In this document: piece after piece, positions 1 through 8,437 of the stretch
Layout: each line of letters opens with the position of its first letter
How positions within the stretch are numbered: the stretch's first letter is position 1
Assembly: GCF_002811475.1 (NCBI RefSeq)
Contig: NZ_NPDL01000001.1
Coordinates: forward strand, 542,398-606,397
Origin: Leptospira hartskeerlii
Lineage (GTDB): Bacteria; Spirochaetota; Leptospiria; Leptospirales; Leptospiraceae
Direction of reading: 5' to 3'
Length of the DNA stretch: 64,000 nt
Notes under the pieces: generated by a model
What the model was told of the DNA's origin: nothing
Database searches by the model: none
The model's input: only the letters and a program-made list of their open reading frames with translations
Translations under genes and position numbers: made by a program

Positions 1-18
1 GCTAATTTGTTCACGCAT
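1..18 (-). CDS. 5' end of a gene running off the left edge (partial)
   Basis: Reading leftward from position 18 there is an ATG followed by five sense codons (MREQIS) to the window edge. A good ribosome binding site, GGAG, sits six bases upstream of this ATG. The gene would be divergent from the aromatic catabolic operon that starts at 365, with about 350 bases of palindrome-rich DNA between them, a layout common for a regulator and its target. Six residues are too few to assign a family, so the regulator idea is inference only. Confidence 0.5.
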
Positions 19-91
19 AAAAAACTCCAAGCCTCAATAGATCATAATGTTTTATAGAATATTTAAGATAACGGTAGTAATTTAAAAACAG

Positions 92-132
92 TATATCTCA
101 TAATTATGTGTACTATGTAATTATGAGATATA
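92..132. promoter_or_regulatory. 15-bp perfect inverted repeat, probable operator
   Basis: TATATCTCATAATTA at 92-106 is repeated in exact reverse complement at 118-132 around an 11-base spacer. It lies between two divergent genes, so a terminator is not needed here. The arms and spacer suit a dimeric repressor or two dimers binding on one face of the helix. No protein partner can be named. The rest of 19-364 is AT-rich and holds a TTGACA at 219-224 that could be a -35 box, but I see no convincing -10 at the right distance. Confidence 0.5.
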
Positions 133-276
133 ATTCAAAAATAAGCAAAACGTCAAACTAGATTTATGGATTTTTTCCAAAAATAAGGTTCGTTTCCTGA
201 CGAGACTTCCCTTTTTTGTTGACAAAGGTTATTAATGAAGAATGTTGCAAAAAATAATTATACATTAAAAAATGAG

Positions 277-293
277 AGTTATCTCAAATAACT
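277..293. promoter_or_regulatory. 6-bp inverted repeat upstream of the catabolic operon
   Basis: AGTTAT-CTCAA-ATAACT is a perfect 6-bp inverted repeat about 70 bases before the first catabolic gene. Its left part, TATCTCA, also occurs in each arm of the larger repeat at 92-132 (TATCTCATAAT), so both may be bound by the same regulator. The shared word is short and could be chance. Confidence 0.3.
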
Positions 294-364
294 GATCGTC
301 TGATGAAGTCGGCGGTTCTAAGAAGCGACTTGGTTGGGTATAGAGAAGTTTTAAGGAAAGGGAT

Positions 365-1255
365 ATGGAACTGAGAAAGTCGGATTCACAAGCAGAACTA
401 AAGAAATTATCTGTCGGAACAAGAAAGATCCAATTCTATGAAACTGGTACAGGTGAGCCGGTTTTAATGTTGCACGGAGGAGGGCCCGGAGCTTCCGGAA
501 TATCGAATTATTCTAAGAATATAGAAATTCTTGCGGAAAATTTCAGGGTGATAGTTCCAGATATGCCAGGTTATGGAGGATCTTCGAAAGGAATTAATAG
601 AAAGGATCCCTTTGGCGATCTTGCAGCTACGATGTTGCAATTTTTGAATGTTCTTGATGTCTCTAAGGTTCACGTAATTGGCAATTCTCTTGGTGGGGCA
701 TGCGCACTAAGGATGGGATTAGAAAAACCGAATATAATCTCTTCTCTCATCCTGATGGGACCTGGCGGAATAGATACTACTCGATCCCTCCCTACTAAAG
801 GTTTAAATCGCCTTTTTGATTATTATTCTGGAAAAGGGCCAAGCTTAGAAAAGATCACTGACTTCATTCGAGAGTATTTGGTTTATGAAGGAAGCAAAGT
901 TCCTTCGGCATTGATTGAAGAAAGATATAAGTCCAGTATAGATCCGGAAGTGGTCAAGGCTCCTCCCCTACGTAGACCAAAAGGGATCCCAAACTTTAAA
1001 AATTTCGATTTTACCAGAGACCCGAGACTTATGAAATGCGAAATCCCAACATTAGTGTTATGGGGAACGGAAGATAAGGTAAATCGTCCAAGTGGGGGAC
1101 TTTCCTTACAGAAACGCTTACAGAATTGCGATCTGTATTTATTCAATAAGACGGGTCATTGGGTACAATGGGAAAGAGCCGAGGAATTCAATTCCATTAC
1201 GAAATTATTTATCTCTTTGCATTCGCAATCGAAAGCGCTTGGGAGGATACAGTAG
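365..1255 (+). CDS. Alpha/beta hydrolase, meta-cleavage product (C-C bond) hydrolase
   Basis: A 296-residue alpha/beta hydrolase of the MhpC/BphD/HsaD family, which splits the ring-opened 2-hydroxy-6-oxo-dienoate into 2-hydroxypenta-2,4-dienoate and a carboxylic acid. The oxyanion-hole motif LHGGGPGAS is near residue 37, the nucleophile elbow GNSLGG near 107, the acidic residue lies in WGTEDK and the catalytic histidine in NKTGHWVQWE near the C-terminus. The HGGGPG form and length are typical of C-C hydrolases. The ATG has a purine-rich site (GGAAAGGG) just upstream. It is first in a six-gene operon, and the next gene starts immediately after its stop. The acid released depends on the unknown aromatic substrate. 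Confidence 0.85.
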   Translation: MELRKSDSQAELKKLSVGTRKIQFYETGTGEPVLMLHGGGPGASGISNYSKNIEILAENFRVIVPDMPGYGGSSKGINRKDPFGDLAATMLQFLNVLDVSKVHVIGNSLGGACALRMGLEKPNIISSLILMGPGGIDTTRSLPTKGLNRLFDYYSGKGPSLEKITDFIREYLVYEGSKVPSALIEERYKSSIDPEVVKAPPLRRPKGIPNFKNFDFTRDPRLMKCEIPTLVLWGTEDKVNRPSGGLSLQKRLQNCDLYLFNKTGHWVQWERAEEFNSITKLFISLHSQSKALGRIQ

Positions 1256-2239
1256 ATGTTCGAAGTTGGCTCGGAAAATCTATTCAATTCTGTAAAATTA
1301 GGATACGTTATCGTCGAATCAGATCATTTAGAAAGATGGCTTACGTTTGGAAAGGATGCGATAGGTCTTCATGCAGAATATTTATCGGAAGATATGTTAT
1401 CTTTCAGGATCGATCGGCATATTAGAAGATTCTTGATTAAGAAAGGAAATGCCGAGGACTTTACATCTCTCGGATTCCAGGTTAAAGATGAAAATTCTCT
1501 TAAAAGTATATTAGAAATATTAAAAGAACGAAGAATAGAGGTCCGAAGAGGAAGCGGAATAGATGCGAACCTGCGAGGAGTTGAGTCATTTTGGGAGTTT
1601 TTAGGTCCTAAGGGCTTGAGGATCGAAATCTTTATCAATCCAATTCTGACTGAAACTCCTTTGAATATGTTATCTAAAGGTTTTGTCACAGAGCAGTTTG
1701 GAATGGGGCATTTTGCTATGGTTTCCAAACAACCTGAAAAGTTGATCGAATTCTGGAAAGAAATCTTCGGCGCGAGGATCAGCGATTATATTGAACAAAA
1801 AATGTCAGGAGTAACGTTAGATATTACCTTTCTAAGAATGAATCCCCGCCATCATTCAATAGCAATAGCTGCGACAAGAGGCCTTCGTTTGGATCCACTC
1901 TCCACACGGATCCAACATTTGAATATAGAAATGAGAAATTTGGAGGATATGACCAATGCTTATCAACGCTGTAAAGAATTGGGATTTGAGATCGCTCATG
2001 GGATCGGGCAACACCCTAACGATCTAGAATTATCTTTCTATGTGATTACTCCTTCTGGTTTCGAATTCGAGGTGGGATGGAATCCTATCTCTGTAAGCGA
2101 GATCGATTGGAAGCAAAATAAATATAAACAGATAAGCGCTTGGGGTCATGAGCCTGAAATCTCTACTGCATTATCTAGGTTTAATGAATTCAGGAGGGGG
2201 TTCTTTTCCCTGTTTCGTTCAGAATATATTCCGTTTTAA
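1256..2239 (+). CDS. Type I extradiol (catechol 2,3-type) dioxygenase
   Basis: A 327-residue two-domain vicinal-oxygen-chelate protein of the BphC/HsaC/TesB kind, which opens a catechol ring next to the two hydroxyls using Fe(II) and O2. The C-terminal domain keeps every active-site residue I can match to BphC: metal ligands His152 (GMGHFAM), His221 (QHLNIE) and Glu272 (GFEFEVG), with His200, His253 and Tyr262 around the pocket. The N-terminal domain is the degenerate copy usual in the family. E. coli MhpB, by contrast, is an unrelated LigB-type enzyme, so this operon mixes an Mhp-like hydroxylase with a biphenyl/steroid-type ring-opening enzyme. Its ATG directly follows the TAG of the hydrolase gene, implying coupled translation. 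Confidence 0.88.
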   Translation: MFEVGSENLFNSVKLGYVIVESDHLERWLTFGKDAIGLHAEYLSEDMLSFRIDRHIRRFLIKKGNAEDFTSLGFQVKDENSLKSILEILKERRIEVRRGSGIDANLRGVESFWEFLGPKGLRIEIFINPILTETPLNMLSKGFVTEQFGMGHFAMVSKQPEKLIEFWKEIFGARISDYIEQKMSGVTLDITFLRMNPRHHSIAIAATRGLRLDPLSTRIQHLNIEMRNLEDMTNAYQRCKELGFEIAHGIGQHPNDLELSFYVITPSGFEFEVGWNPISVSEIDWKQNKYKQISAWGHEPEISTALSRFNEFRRGFFSLFRSEYIPF

Positions 2240-2259
2240 TATAGGAGGAATGATATATT

Positions 2260-4002
2260 ATGGAAAATTTCAATAACTCAAACGAACTCATTTATGATGT
2301 TGCGATTGTAGGATTAGGTCCTACTGGACTTACTCTCGCTCATATTTTAGGTAAAAGAGGGCTTAACATTATTGTCCTCGAAAAAGAACCAGTATTCTAT
2401 GGGAACGCTAGAGCGGTATATACGGATGATGAATGTCTCAGGGTCTTTCAGGCTGCTGGCGTTGCTGACGACGTACATAAGGATATGATGTTTGATATCC
2501 CAGTTCAATTTACTTATGAAGATGGAGCTCCTATCGGTCAATATACACCCACAGGAACTCCCAATGGATGGCCCGTTGTTAACTTTTTATACCAACCTTA
2601 TTTGGAAACAAAGCTCAGTGAAAAGTTAGGTCATTATGATAATGTCCGCATTCTTCGAGGAAGAGAATTTCGTTCGCTTGTGCAGGATCAGGAGGGAGTA
2701 ACTGTTTATCATGTTGCTTCTGAAGGAACAGCTTACGGACAAAAATTAGAAAATCCTAAACCGAAAGAACTAGAGGATGAACAATCTATTAGAGCTTCGT
2801 TTGTCGTTGGTTGTGATGGAGGAAGAAGTAAGGTCCGCGAATTTTTAAACATAAAATTAAAAGGGAAAAATTTCCCTGAACCTTGGCTTGTCGTGGACTT
2901 AAGACAGAAAAATTTGGAATTAGGACTTCGTCATTTACCATATTTCAATTTCTACTGCGATCCAAATGGTCCAGTCGTGAGTTGTCCTCAACCGGACGGT
3001 TACCATCGATTTGAATTCAGACTTAAAGCAGGAACCTCCAAAGAATATATGGAAAGGCCGGAAACAATACGGATGTTATTATCTAAACATGTGAATCCGG
3101 ATCATTTCGAAATAAAACGTAGATTGGTATATACATTTAACGGACTCGTTGCGGAAAAATGGAGGGAAGGTCGAGTTCTTTTAGCGGGTGACGCTGCACA
3201 TATGACTCCTCAGTTTATGGGGCAGGGAATGAGTTCTGGGATCAGAGATGCTTTTAATCTAGGATGGAAATTAATCGAAGTGATCGGAGGAAGAGCAGAG
3301 GAAAGGTTATTGGATACATATCAGAGTGAACGATATTTTCACGCGAAGGCAATGATCCAAGTTTCTACGATCTTGAAGGACTTGGTTTCTTTGGAGAATA
3401 AGGTTCTTGCCGTATTGAGAAACAGTATATTAAGGATCATTAAAACAATTCCAAGTCTCTATAGAATTCTTCAGGAAGGAAAATTCAAACCTAAACCTAA
3501 ATATAAGAAGGGAAAGTATTTCGGCTTACCGAGAAATTCCGCCAATCTTCATGCAGGTACTCTGATACCTCAGCCTGATCTTCAGATCATGGATGGCACA
3601 ATTAGAAAAATGGATCAAATTATTGGGAACTCCTTTGCTTTGATAGGTCAAGGGAACGATCCGAGAGAAGGTCTTTCCGATAAATCTCTTTCTTTTTTAA
3701 ACTCACTTGGAACCAAGTATATTGCGATTTATGAAAAAGGAAGAAGGCCTCAAGGTATTCGTGGCGTTGGCAGGGACTTCGATCCAGATCTGAATGAAGT
3801 GGAAGACGTTTATAGCTTATTAAAGCCTTGGTTTGATGAGGCAGGATATAAGAAAAATGCACTAGTTTTACTTCGACCGGATAAATTCGTATTTGGTATG
3901 GCAAAGTTAAGCGGTGATAACCTTGTTGAAGAGTTAAAGCGTCAGCTTGGCATTAGTACTGCTGTACATAATACAAAAGGAAAATCGTTTGTTGGAGTTT
4001 AA
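2260..4002 (+). CDS. FAD-dependent aromatic hydroxylase, MhpA-like
   Basis: A 580-residue single-component flavoprotein monooxygenase. It has the dinucleotide motif VGLGPTG near residue 17, the DG motif in VVGCDGGRSKVRE and the second FAD motif LLAGDAAHMTPQFMGQGMS, followed by the C-terminal thioredoxin-like region of phenol and MhpA-type hydroxylases. By family it uses NAD(P)H and O2 to add a hydroxyl next to an existing phenolic hydroxyl, which would give the catechol for the preceding dioxygenase. The start is an ATG preceded by AGGAGG. 3-(3-Hydroxyphenyl)propionate is the model substrate for the family, but nothing in the sequence fixes the substrate here. Confidence 0.82.
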   Translation: MENFNNSNELIYDVAIVGLGPTGLTLAHILGKRGLNIIVLEKEPVFYGNARAVYTDDECLRVFQAAGVADDVHKDMMFDIPVQFTYEDGAPIGQYTPTGTPNGWPVVNFLYQPYLETKLSEKLGHYDNVRILRGREFRSLVQDQEGVTVYHVASEGTAYGQKLENPKPKELEDEQSIRASFVVGCDGGRSKVREFLNIKLKGKNFPEPWLVVDLRQKNLELGLRHLPYFNFYCDPNGPVVSCPQPDGYHRFEFRLKAGTSKEYMERPETIRMLLSKHVNPDHFEIKRRLVYTFNGLVAEKWREGRVLLAGDAAHMTPQFMGQGMSSGIRDAFNLGWKLIEVIGGRAEERLLDTYQSERYFHAKAMIQVSTILKDLVSLENKVLAVLRNSILRIIKTIPSLYRILQEGKFKPKPKYKKGKYFGLPRNSANLHAGTLIPQPDLQIMDGTIRKMDQIIGNSFALIGQGNDPREGLSDKSLSFLNSLGTKYIAIYEKGRRPQGIRGVGRDFDPDLNEVEDVYSLLKPWFDEAGYKKNALVLLRPDKFVFGMAKLSGDNLVEELKRQLGISTAVHNTKGKSFVGV

Positions 4003-4003
4003 A

Positions 4004-4798
4004 ATGGGCGACTTAGAGGATTCTTCAAATATTCGATTAGCCGCTTTCGCATTACGAGAGGCGAGAAAGAATAGAAAAGCTATTCCGCCAATTACTCAGA
4101 CTTATGGTATTCATGGTTTAGAAATATCTTATGAAATTGCAAAGATCAACAATGCAGAAAGATTGAGAACTGGAGCTAAGGAGATTGGAAAAAAGATTGG
4201 ATTAACTTCTAAGGCAGTTCAGATCCAATTAGGTGTAGACCAACCTGATTTCGGAACTCTTTTTTCTGATATGGAATATTTAGACTCGGATGAAGTGCCC
4301 ACTTCTAAACTTCTCCAACCTAAAGTTGAAGCGGAAATAGCTTTCGTATTGGCAAATGATATACAAGGAAGTATATCAAGTTACGGTGAATTTTTAAATT
4401 CAATCTTATATGCTCTTCCAGCTTTGGAGATAGTAGATAGCGCCATTGAGAATTGGAAGATAAAGCTAGAGGATACTGTAGCAGATAATGCTTCTTGCGG
4501 TCTTTTTGTATTGGGTAATCAGCCCGTTACTTTAGGAAATTTAGATTTGGCAGGTGTAGGAATGGTTCTTAGGAAGAACGGCGCAGTAGAATCTGTTGGA
4601 TCTGGTGCAGCTTGTTTGAACCACCCACTAAGAGCGGCTTATTGGCTTGCAAAAAACTTAATAGAGAGAGGCCAAAGTCTGAAGGAGGGAGAGATTATTT
4701 TGTCCGGTGCATTAGGGCCTATGGTTTCTATTCGGTCTGGAGACGATTTGGATGCGGAGATCAAGGGGCTCGGAAGAGTTTCTTGTAAAATGATTTAA
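4004..4798 (+). CDS. mhpD: 2-keto-4-pentenoate hydratase
   Basis: A 264-residue protein of the MhpD/DmpE/FAH-like hydratase family that adds water to 2-hydroxypenta-2,4-dienoate to give 4-hydroxy-2-oxovalerate. The start is the ATG one base after the hydroxylase stop; a TTG further upstream lies inside the previous gene and is unlikely. GGAG sits seven bases before the ATG. Recognisable blocks are IGKKIGLTSKAVQ, PKVEAEIAFVL (metal-binding glutamates), ALEIVDSAIENWK with DNASCG, and the end block GDDLDAEIKGLG. Length and order match the family. It acts between the C-C hydrolase and the aldolase encoded in the same operon. Confidence 0.9.
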   Translation: MGDLEDSSNIRLAAFALREARKNRKAIPPITQTYGIHGLEISYEIAKINNAERLRTGAKEIGKKIGLTSKAVQIQLGVDQPDFGTLFSDMEYLDSDEVPTSKLLQPKVEAEIAFVLANDIQGSISSYGEFLNSILYALPALEIVDSAIENWKIKLEDTVADNASCGLFVLGNQPVTLGNLDLAGVGMVLRKNGAVESVGSGAACLNHPLRAAYWLAKNLIERGQSLKEGEIILSGALGPMVSIRSGDDLDAEIKGLGRVSCKMI

Positions 4799-4826
4799 TT
4801 ATATATTTTCAAATTAGGTGCTTCTT

Positions 4827-5783
4827 ATGGAAAGAAAAGTAAAAACAGCCATTATAGGATCCGGAAATATCGGAACTGATCTAATGATCAAGATCTTGAG
4901 AAATTCAAAAAATCTGGAACTATGTGCTCTTGTTGGTATAGACCAAAACTCGGATGGATTGGCTAGAGCGAGCAGATTAGGAGTTCCAATCACTCACAAA
5001 GGAGTGCAAGGTTTGCTGGAACTTCCTAATTTTAATGAAATAGAGATTATATTTGATGCGACTTCCGCTTCTTCTCATGTTGAGAATGATAGAATATTAA
5101 GAAAAGAGAATCCAAATATTCGAATGATCGACTTAACTCCTGCTGCAATTGGTCCTTATTGTGTGCCAGTAGTAAACTTGGAGCAGAATATAGATCAAAA
5201 AAATATCAATATGATCACTTGTGGCGGGCAGGCGACTGTTCCGATTGCGTATGCCGTTTCCAGGATTGTTGAGGTCCATTATGCGGAAATTGTTGCATCC
5301 ATTAGTAGCAAATCTGCCGGGCCAGGCACTAGAGCAAATATAGATGAGTTTACGGAGACAACTTCGAAAGCACTGGAATTGGTTGGTGGAGCGAAAAAGG
5401 GGAAATCAATCATAGTAATGAATCCTGCTGAACCTCCTCCAATGATGAGAGATACAATTTACATCCTCTCAAAATTAGCGGATCAGTCGAAAATCGAAAC
5501 ATCGATATTAGAAATGGTAGAATTAGTTCAAAGTTATGTACCGGGATATCGACTGAAACAACATGTCTTATTTGATATCGTTCCTGAGGATAAACCTCTT
5601 AAAATTCCTGGAATAGGTGCACTTTCCGGATTAAAGACCACCGTTCTTATCGAAGTAGAAGGAGCGGCTCATTATTTGCCATCGTTTGCTGGAAACTTGG
5701 ATATAATGACTTCCGCTGCATTGGCAACTGGGGAAAGGATCTCCAAATTAAGAAATTCTAAATTAAAGGAGATGGCGAAATGA
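4827..5783 (+). CDS. mhpF: Acetaldehyde dehydrogenase (acylating)
   Basis: A 318-residue enzyme of the MhpF/DmpF family that oxidises acetaldehyde to acetyl-CoA with NAD+ and CoA. The NAD fold begins with [11 protein letters not shown] near residue 9, and the catalytic cysteine is in [13 protein letters not shown] near residue 130. The ATG at 4827 is preferred because AGGTG lies at the right distance; the in-frame GTG at 4818 is part of that binding site. The last four bases overlap the start of the aldolase gene (ATGA). The two proteins form a channelling complex in known systems, and the overlap fits 1:1 synthesis. Confidence 0.92.
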   Translation: MERKVKTAIIGSGNIGTDLMIKILRNSKNLELCALVGIDQNSDGLARASRLGVPITHKGVQGLLELPNFNEIEIIFDATSASSHVENDRILRKENPNIRMIDLTPAAIGPYCVPVVNLEQNIDQKNINMITCGGQATVPIAYAVSRIVEVHYAEIVASISSKSAGPGTRANIDEFTETTSKALELVGGAKKGKSIIVMNPAEPPPMMRDTIYILSKLADQSKIETSILEMVELVQSYVPGYRLKQHVLFDIVPEDKPLKIPGIGALSGLKTTVLIEVEGAAHYLPSFAGNLDIMTSAALATGERISKLRNSKLKEMAK

Positions 5784-6805
5784 CTTTCCCTGAGAACAAG
5801 AAGCTTTTTATTTCGGATGTAACTTTACGTGATGGAAGTCACGCCATTCGCCATCAATATTCGCTTATTCATGTAAAAGATATCGTGCAAGCACTTGATG
5901 ATGCTAAAGTGGATAGTATTGAAATAGCACATGGAGATGGGCTTCAAGGTTCCAGCTTTAACTATGGATTTTCAGCTCATACCGATTTGGAGATGATTGA
6001 AGAAGCTGCTCAAATTGTAAAATATGCAAAAATTGCAACTTTACTTCTTCCTGGCATTGGAACTATTCACGATCTAAAAGATGCGTATGACGCAGGGGTT
6101 CGATCGGTAAGGGTCGCAACTCATTGTACGGAAGCAGATATTTCAAAGCAACATTTAGAATATGCAAACCATTTAGGGATGGATGCTGTCGGTTTTCTAA
6201 TGATGAGTCATATGATTTCCCCTCAAAAGTTGGCAGAACAAGGTAAATTGATGGAGAGTTATGGTGCCGAATGCATTTACGTAGTGGATTCAGGTGGAGC
6301 AATGAATATGAATGATATTCGAGATCGTTTCCGAGCATTAAAAGATGTTTTGAGACCGGAAACTAAAACAGGGATCCACGCTCACCATAATCTTTCTTTA
6401 GGAGTAGCAAATTCGATTATTGCAGTCGAAGAGGGATGTGACCGCATTGATGCGAGCCTTGCTGGTATGGGAGCAGGCGCAGGAAATGCCCCTCTAGAAG
6501 TATTTATTGCAGCAGCCTCTCGAATGAATTGGAATCATGGTACTGATCTTTTTATCCTAATGGATGCGGCAGAAGATTTGGTCCGTCCTCTACAGGATAG
6601 AGCAGTAAGAGTCGATCGAGAAACGTTAGCACTTGGATATGCAGGAGTTTATTCGAGCTTTTTACGTCATGCAGAGGAAGCTTCTCGCAAATTTGGTATC
6701 AAAACAGTTGATATTCTTATCGAATTAGGTAAACGGAAAATGGTCGGTGGTCAAGAAGATATGATCATCGATGTAGCCTTGGATTTAGTGAAGGCTAAAG
6801 GATAG
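5780..6805 (+). CDS. mhpE: 4-hydroxy-2-oxovalerate aldolase
   Basis: A 341-residue DRE-TIM aldolase (MhpE/DmpG family) cleaving 4-hydroxy-2-oxovalerate to pyruvate and acetaldehyde. The N-terminal [14 protein letters not shown] carries the Arg-Asp metal/catalytic pair, [15 protein letters not shown] supplies the histidine metal ligands, and the C-terminal part is the DmpG-type communication domain that contacts the dehydrogenase. It overlaps mhpF by four bases and ends the operon. The acetaldehyde would pass directly to the partner dehydrogenase, so the pathway ends in pyruvate and acetyl-CoA. Confidence 0.93.
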   Translation: MTFPENKKLFISDVTLRDGSHAIRHQYSLIHVKDIVQALDDAKVDSIEIAHGDGLQGSSFNYGFSAHTDLEMIEEAAQIVKYAKIATLLLPGIGTIHDLKDAYDAGVRSVRVATHCTEADISKQHLEYANHLGMDAVGFLMMSHMISPQKLAEQGKLMESYGAECIYVVDSGGAMNMNDIRDRFRALKDVLRPETKTGIHAHHNLSLGVANSIIAVEEGCDRIDASLAGMGAGAGNAPLEVFIAAASRMNWNHGTDLFILMDAAEDLVRPLQDRAVRVDRETLALGYAGVYSSFLRHAEEASRKFGIKTVDILIELGKRKMVGGQEDMIIDVALDLVKAKG

Positions 6806-6866
6806 TTAATATGTCGGTAAGTAGTTAGTTCGATCGGGAGACGGCTTGTCGCAAGATAAGGTCAGA

Positions 6867-8147
6867 CTAAAATTTCTTTCTTTTTGGGCGCAAACTTCGG
6901 TAAATTTTAAAGAGCGTCGCATCACCCCCGCCGGAATTCATACGATTTCGTAAAGACTGGAGATTATATTCCAATTTTCTTAAACTGGAAAGCTGCTCTT
7001 GGTCATATATGAATTTTAAACCTAAGAAAAGTTTTCCGGTTCTGTCCACAGAGCGCCAACAGATCTTTGCGTTCATGTGAATGGGAGGCCTTCCCTTGAA
7101 TACAAGGTCGAATTTAAGACTCTCTTTCCCGTAAACGTTATACAATATATCTTTTTGATGTATCCTTATTTTGGCGCCAGATTCGGAAATATTAAGTACA
7201 TCGAATCTGTCGGTTGCCTTAATGGAATCAGAGTTGCGGATTGTGTTGATGATTCTTTCCGACAGTGCATATAGTTCGGAAAGATCTTCCGCTAATATAT
7301 GTTCTTGAGGGCTTCTAATCCAAAGATATGCTTTCGGATATGAGTCTTTATCATTTTTATCGTATAAAATCGGAAGTATAAGTTCAGATTTTATCGATTC
7401 ATTCTTATAACTTCTAATCGCAGAAAGAATATTCTTACCAAAGTAAGTGCTATAGTGAACGAATTGAGGCAGGAGTTCTGTATAAGAACTGGGTGCTTCT
7501 GTATTTTGGATGTAGAAGATCTTTTTTGTTTTTCTAACGATCTCAAATTTTGAGTCTTGGCCTGATTGAAAAAGCCCGATCTTGATCTCTCCGAATTTAG
7601 GATGTATTAACTCCTCCTTGAAGGTTTCCAATACTTCCCGAATAACGTTCAGAGAGATATGACGGTTCAATTCGAAATGTTCCGGGTGATATACTATATT
7701 TGTAGCAAATACCGAATCATTCTTAACTCGTAATCTTTCTTCTTTCCGATTGGTTTTAGCGATAGAAACTGATTCGGCTTGCATTAAAAATTCGAAATCA
7801 TTAAGACGTCTGATGATCCTGCAGCTCAGTTCTATATGATGTTTCAGAGTTCTTTGTAGAATAATCCGTTCGCCCAAAGCGATCAGAGATCCTTTCTGAA
7901 AACGTACCGCAATCTGTGCGGAATCCCCGAAAGTTTTTGTGATAATCGCCTTCGTATCGAAAGACCAATCTTTGACCGTAAGTTCTTCCATATAGAGAAA
8001 AGATTCTGCAATTCGGGAGATTGCAGTGGGATCGGATAGAATATCCCAGGGTCTTTGATCCAATTCCCGACTGCCTATTGTCTTTTCCAAAACTGCGCCC
8101 TCTTTGTTCTCTATCATTTTCTGACGAAAAATGTCGGATGTCCCCAC
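6867..8147 (-). CDS. PilZ-like protein, resembling the leptospiral DUF1577 family
   Basis: A 426-residue cytoplasmic protein without signal peptide or membrane segment. The C-terminal quarter, beginning near RFDVLNISESGAKIRI, has the D/NxSxxG strand-turn of PilZ domains, and the region ends with a charged helix. The usual RxxxR arginine pair just before this motif is not obvious, so cyclic-di-GMP binding is unproven. The N-terminal 300 residues are of unknown fold; from memory the overall build resembles DUF1577 proteins of Leptospira. The proposed start is a GTG, with an ATG ten codons later as an alternative. It is convergent with the catabolic operon and divergent from the chemotaxis operon. 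Confidence 0.6.
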   Translation of the reverse strand: MGTSDIFRQKMIENKEGAVLEKTIGSRELDQRPWDILSDPTAISRIAESFLYMEELTVKDWSFDTKAIITKTFGDSAQIAVRFQKGSLIALGERIILQRTLKHHIELSCRIIRRLNDFEFLMQAESVSIAKTNRKEERLRVKNDSVFATNIVYHPEHFELNRHISLNVIREVLETFKEELIHPKFGEIKIGLFQSGQDSKFEIVRKTKKIFYIQNTEAPSSYTELLPQFVHYSTYFGKNILSAIRSYKNESIKSELILPILYDKNDKDSYPKAYLWIRSPQEHILAEDLSELYALSERIINTIRNSDSIKATDRFDVLNISESGAKIRIHQKDILYNVYGKESLKFDLVFKGRPPIHMNAKICWRSVDRTGKLFLGLKFIYDQEQLSSLRKLEYNLQSLRNRMNSGGGDATLFKIYRSLRPKRKKF

Positions 8148-8437
8148 TGCGATCCGCGAGCCTTCTTAAAAATCCGCTAACTACTTTCCTCTTCTCTTGC
8201 GCCAATAAATTGAGCTTTGTCAAACTTCATCTATTTCTTTAGGAACAATATGCATAACGTTTATGAATAGAGTAATGCTTTTTTTACACTCAATCGAGTG
8301 ATCTACCATTAATTATAATTCATATATTCAAAAGTTATAGTACCGCGTAATAATTTCGATCTATCTCAAGTCTCTAAAAATTGTTCGATTGTGATCTTTA
8401 CTCAAAGACGCACAACGCTACAGGGAAGAAAGATTAT
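8148..8437. other. Divergent promoter region before the chemotaxis operon
   Basis: About 290 bases between the PilZ-like gene and the chemotaxis operon. CACTC-AATC-GAGTG at 8287-8300 is a perfect 5-bp inverted repeat following a run of T. The rest is AT-rich, and I could not identify a confident sigma-70 or sigma-28 promoter by eye. Confidence 0.3.

Noticed and set aside
219..224. TTGACA as -35 box of the catabolic operon
   Set aside because: No acceptable -10 hexamer lies 16-18 bases downstream, so I mention it only as possible within the intergenic description.
365..6805. Steroid (Hsa/Tes) degradation operon
   Set aside because: The dioxygenase and hydrolase would fit, but the two-component HsaAB hydroxylase and the ring-nucleus genes are absent, while a single-component MhpA-like hydroxylase is present.
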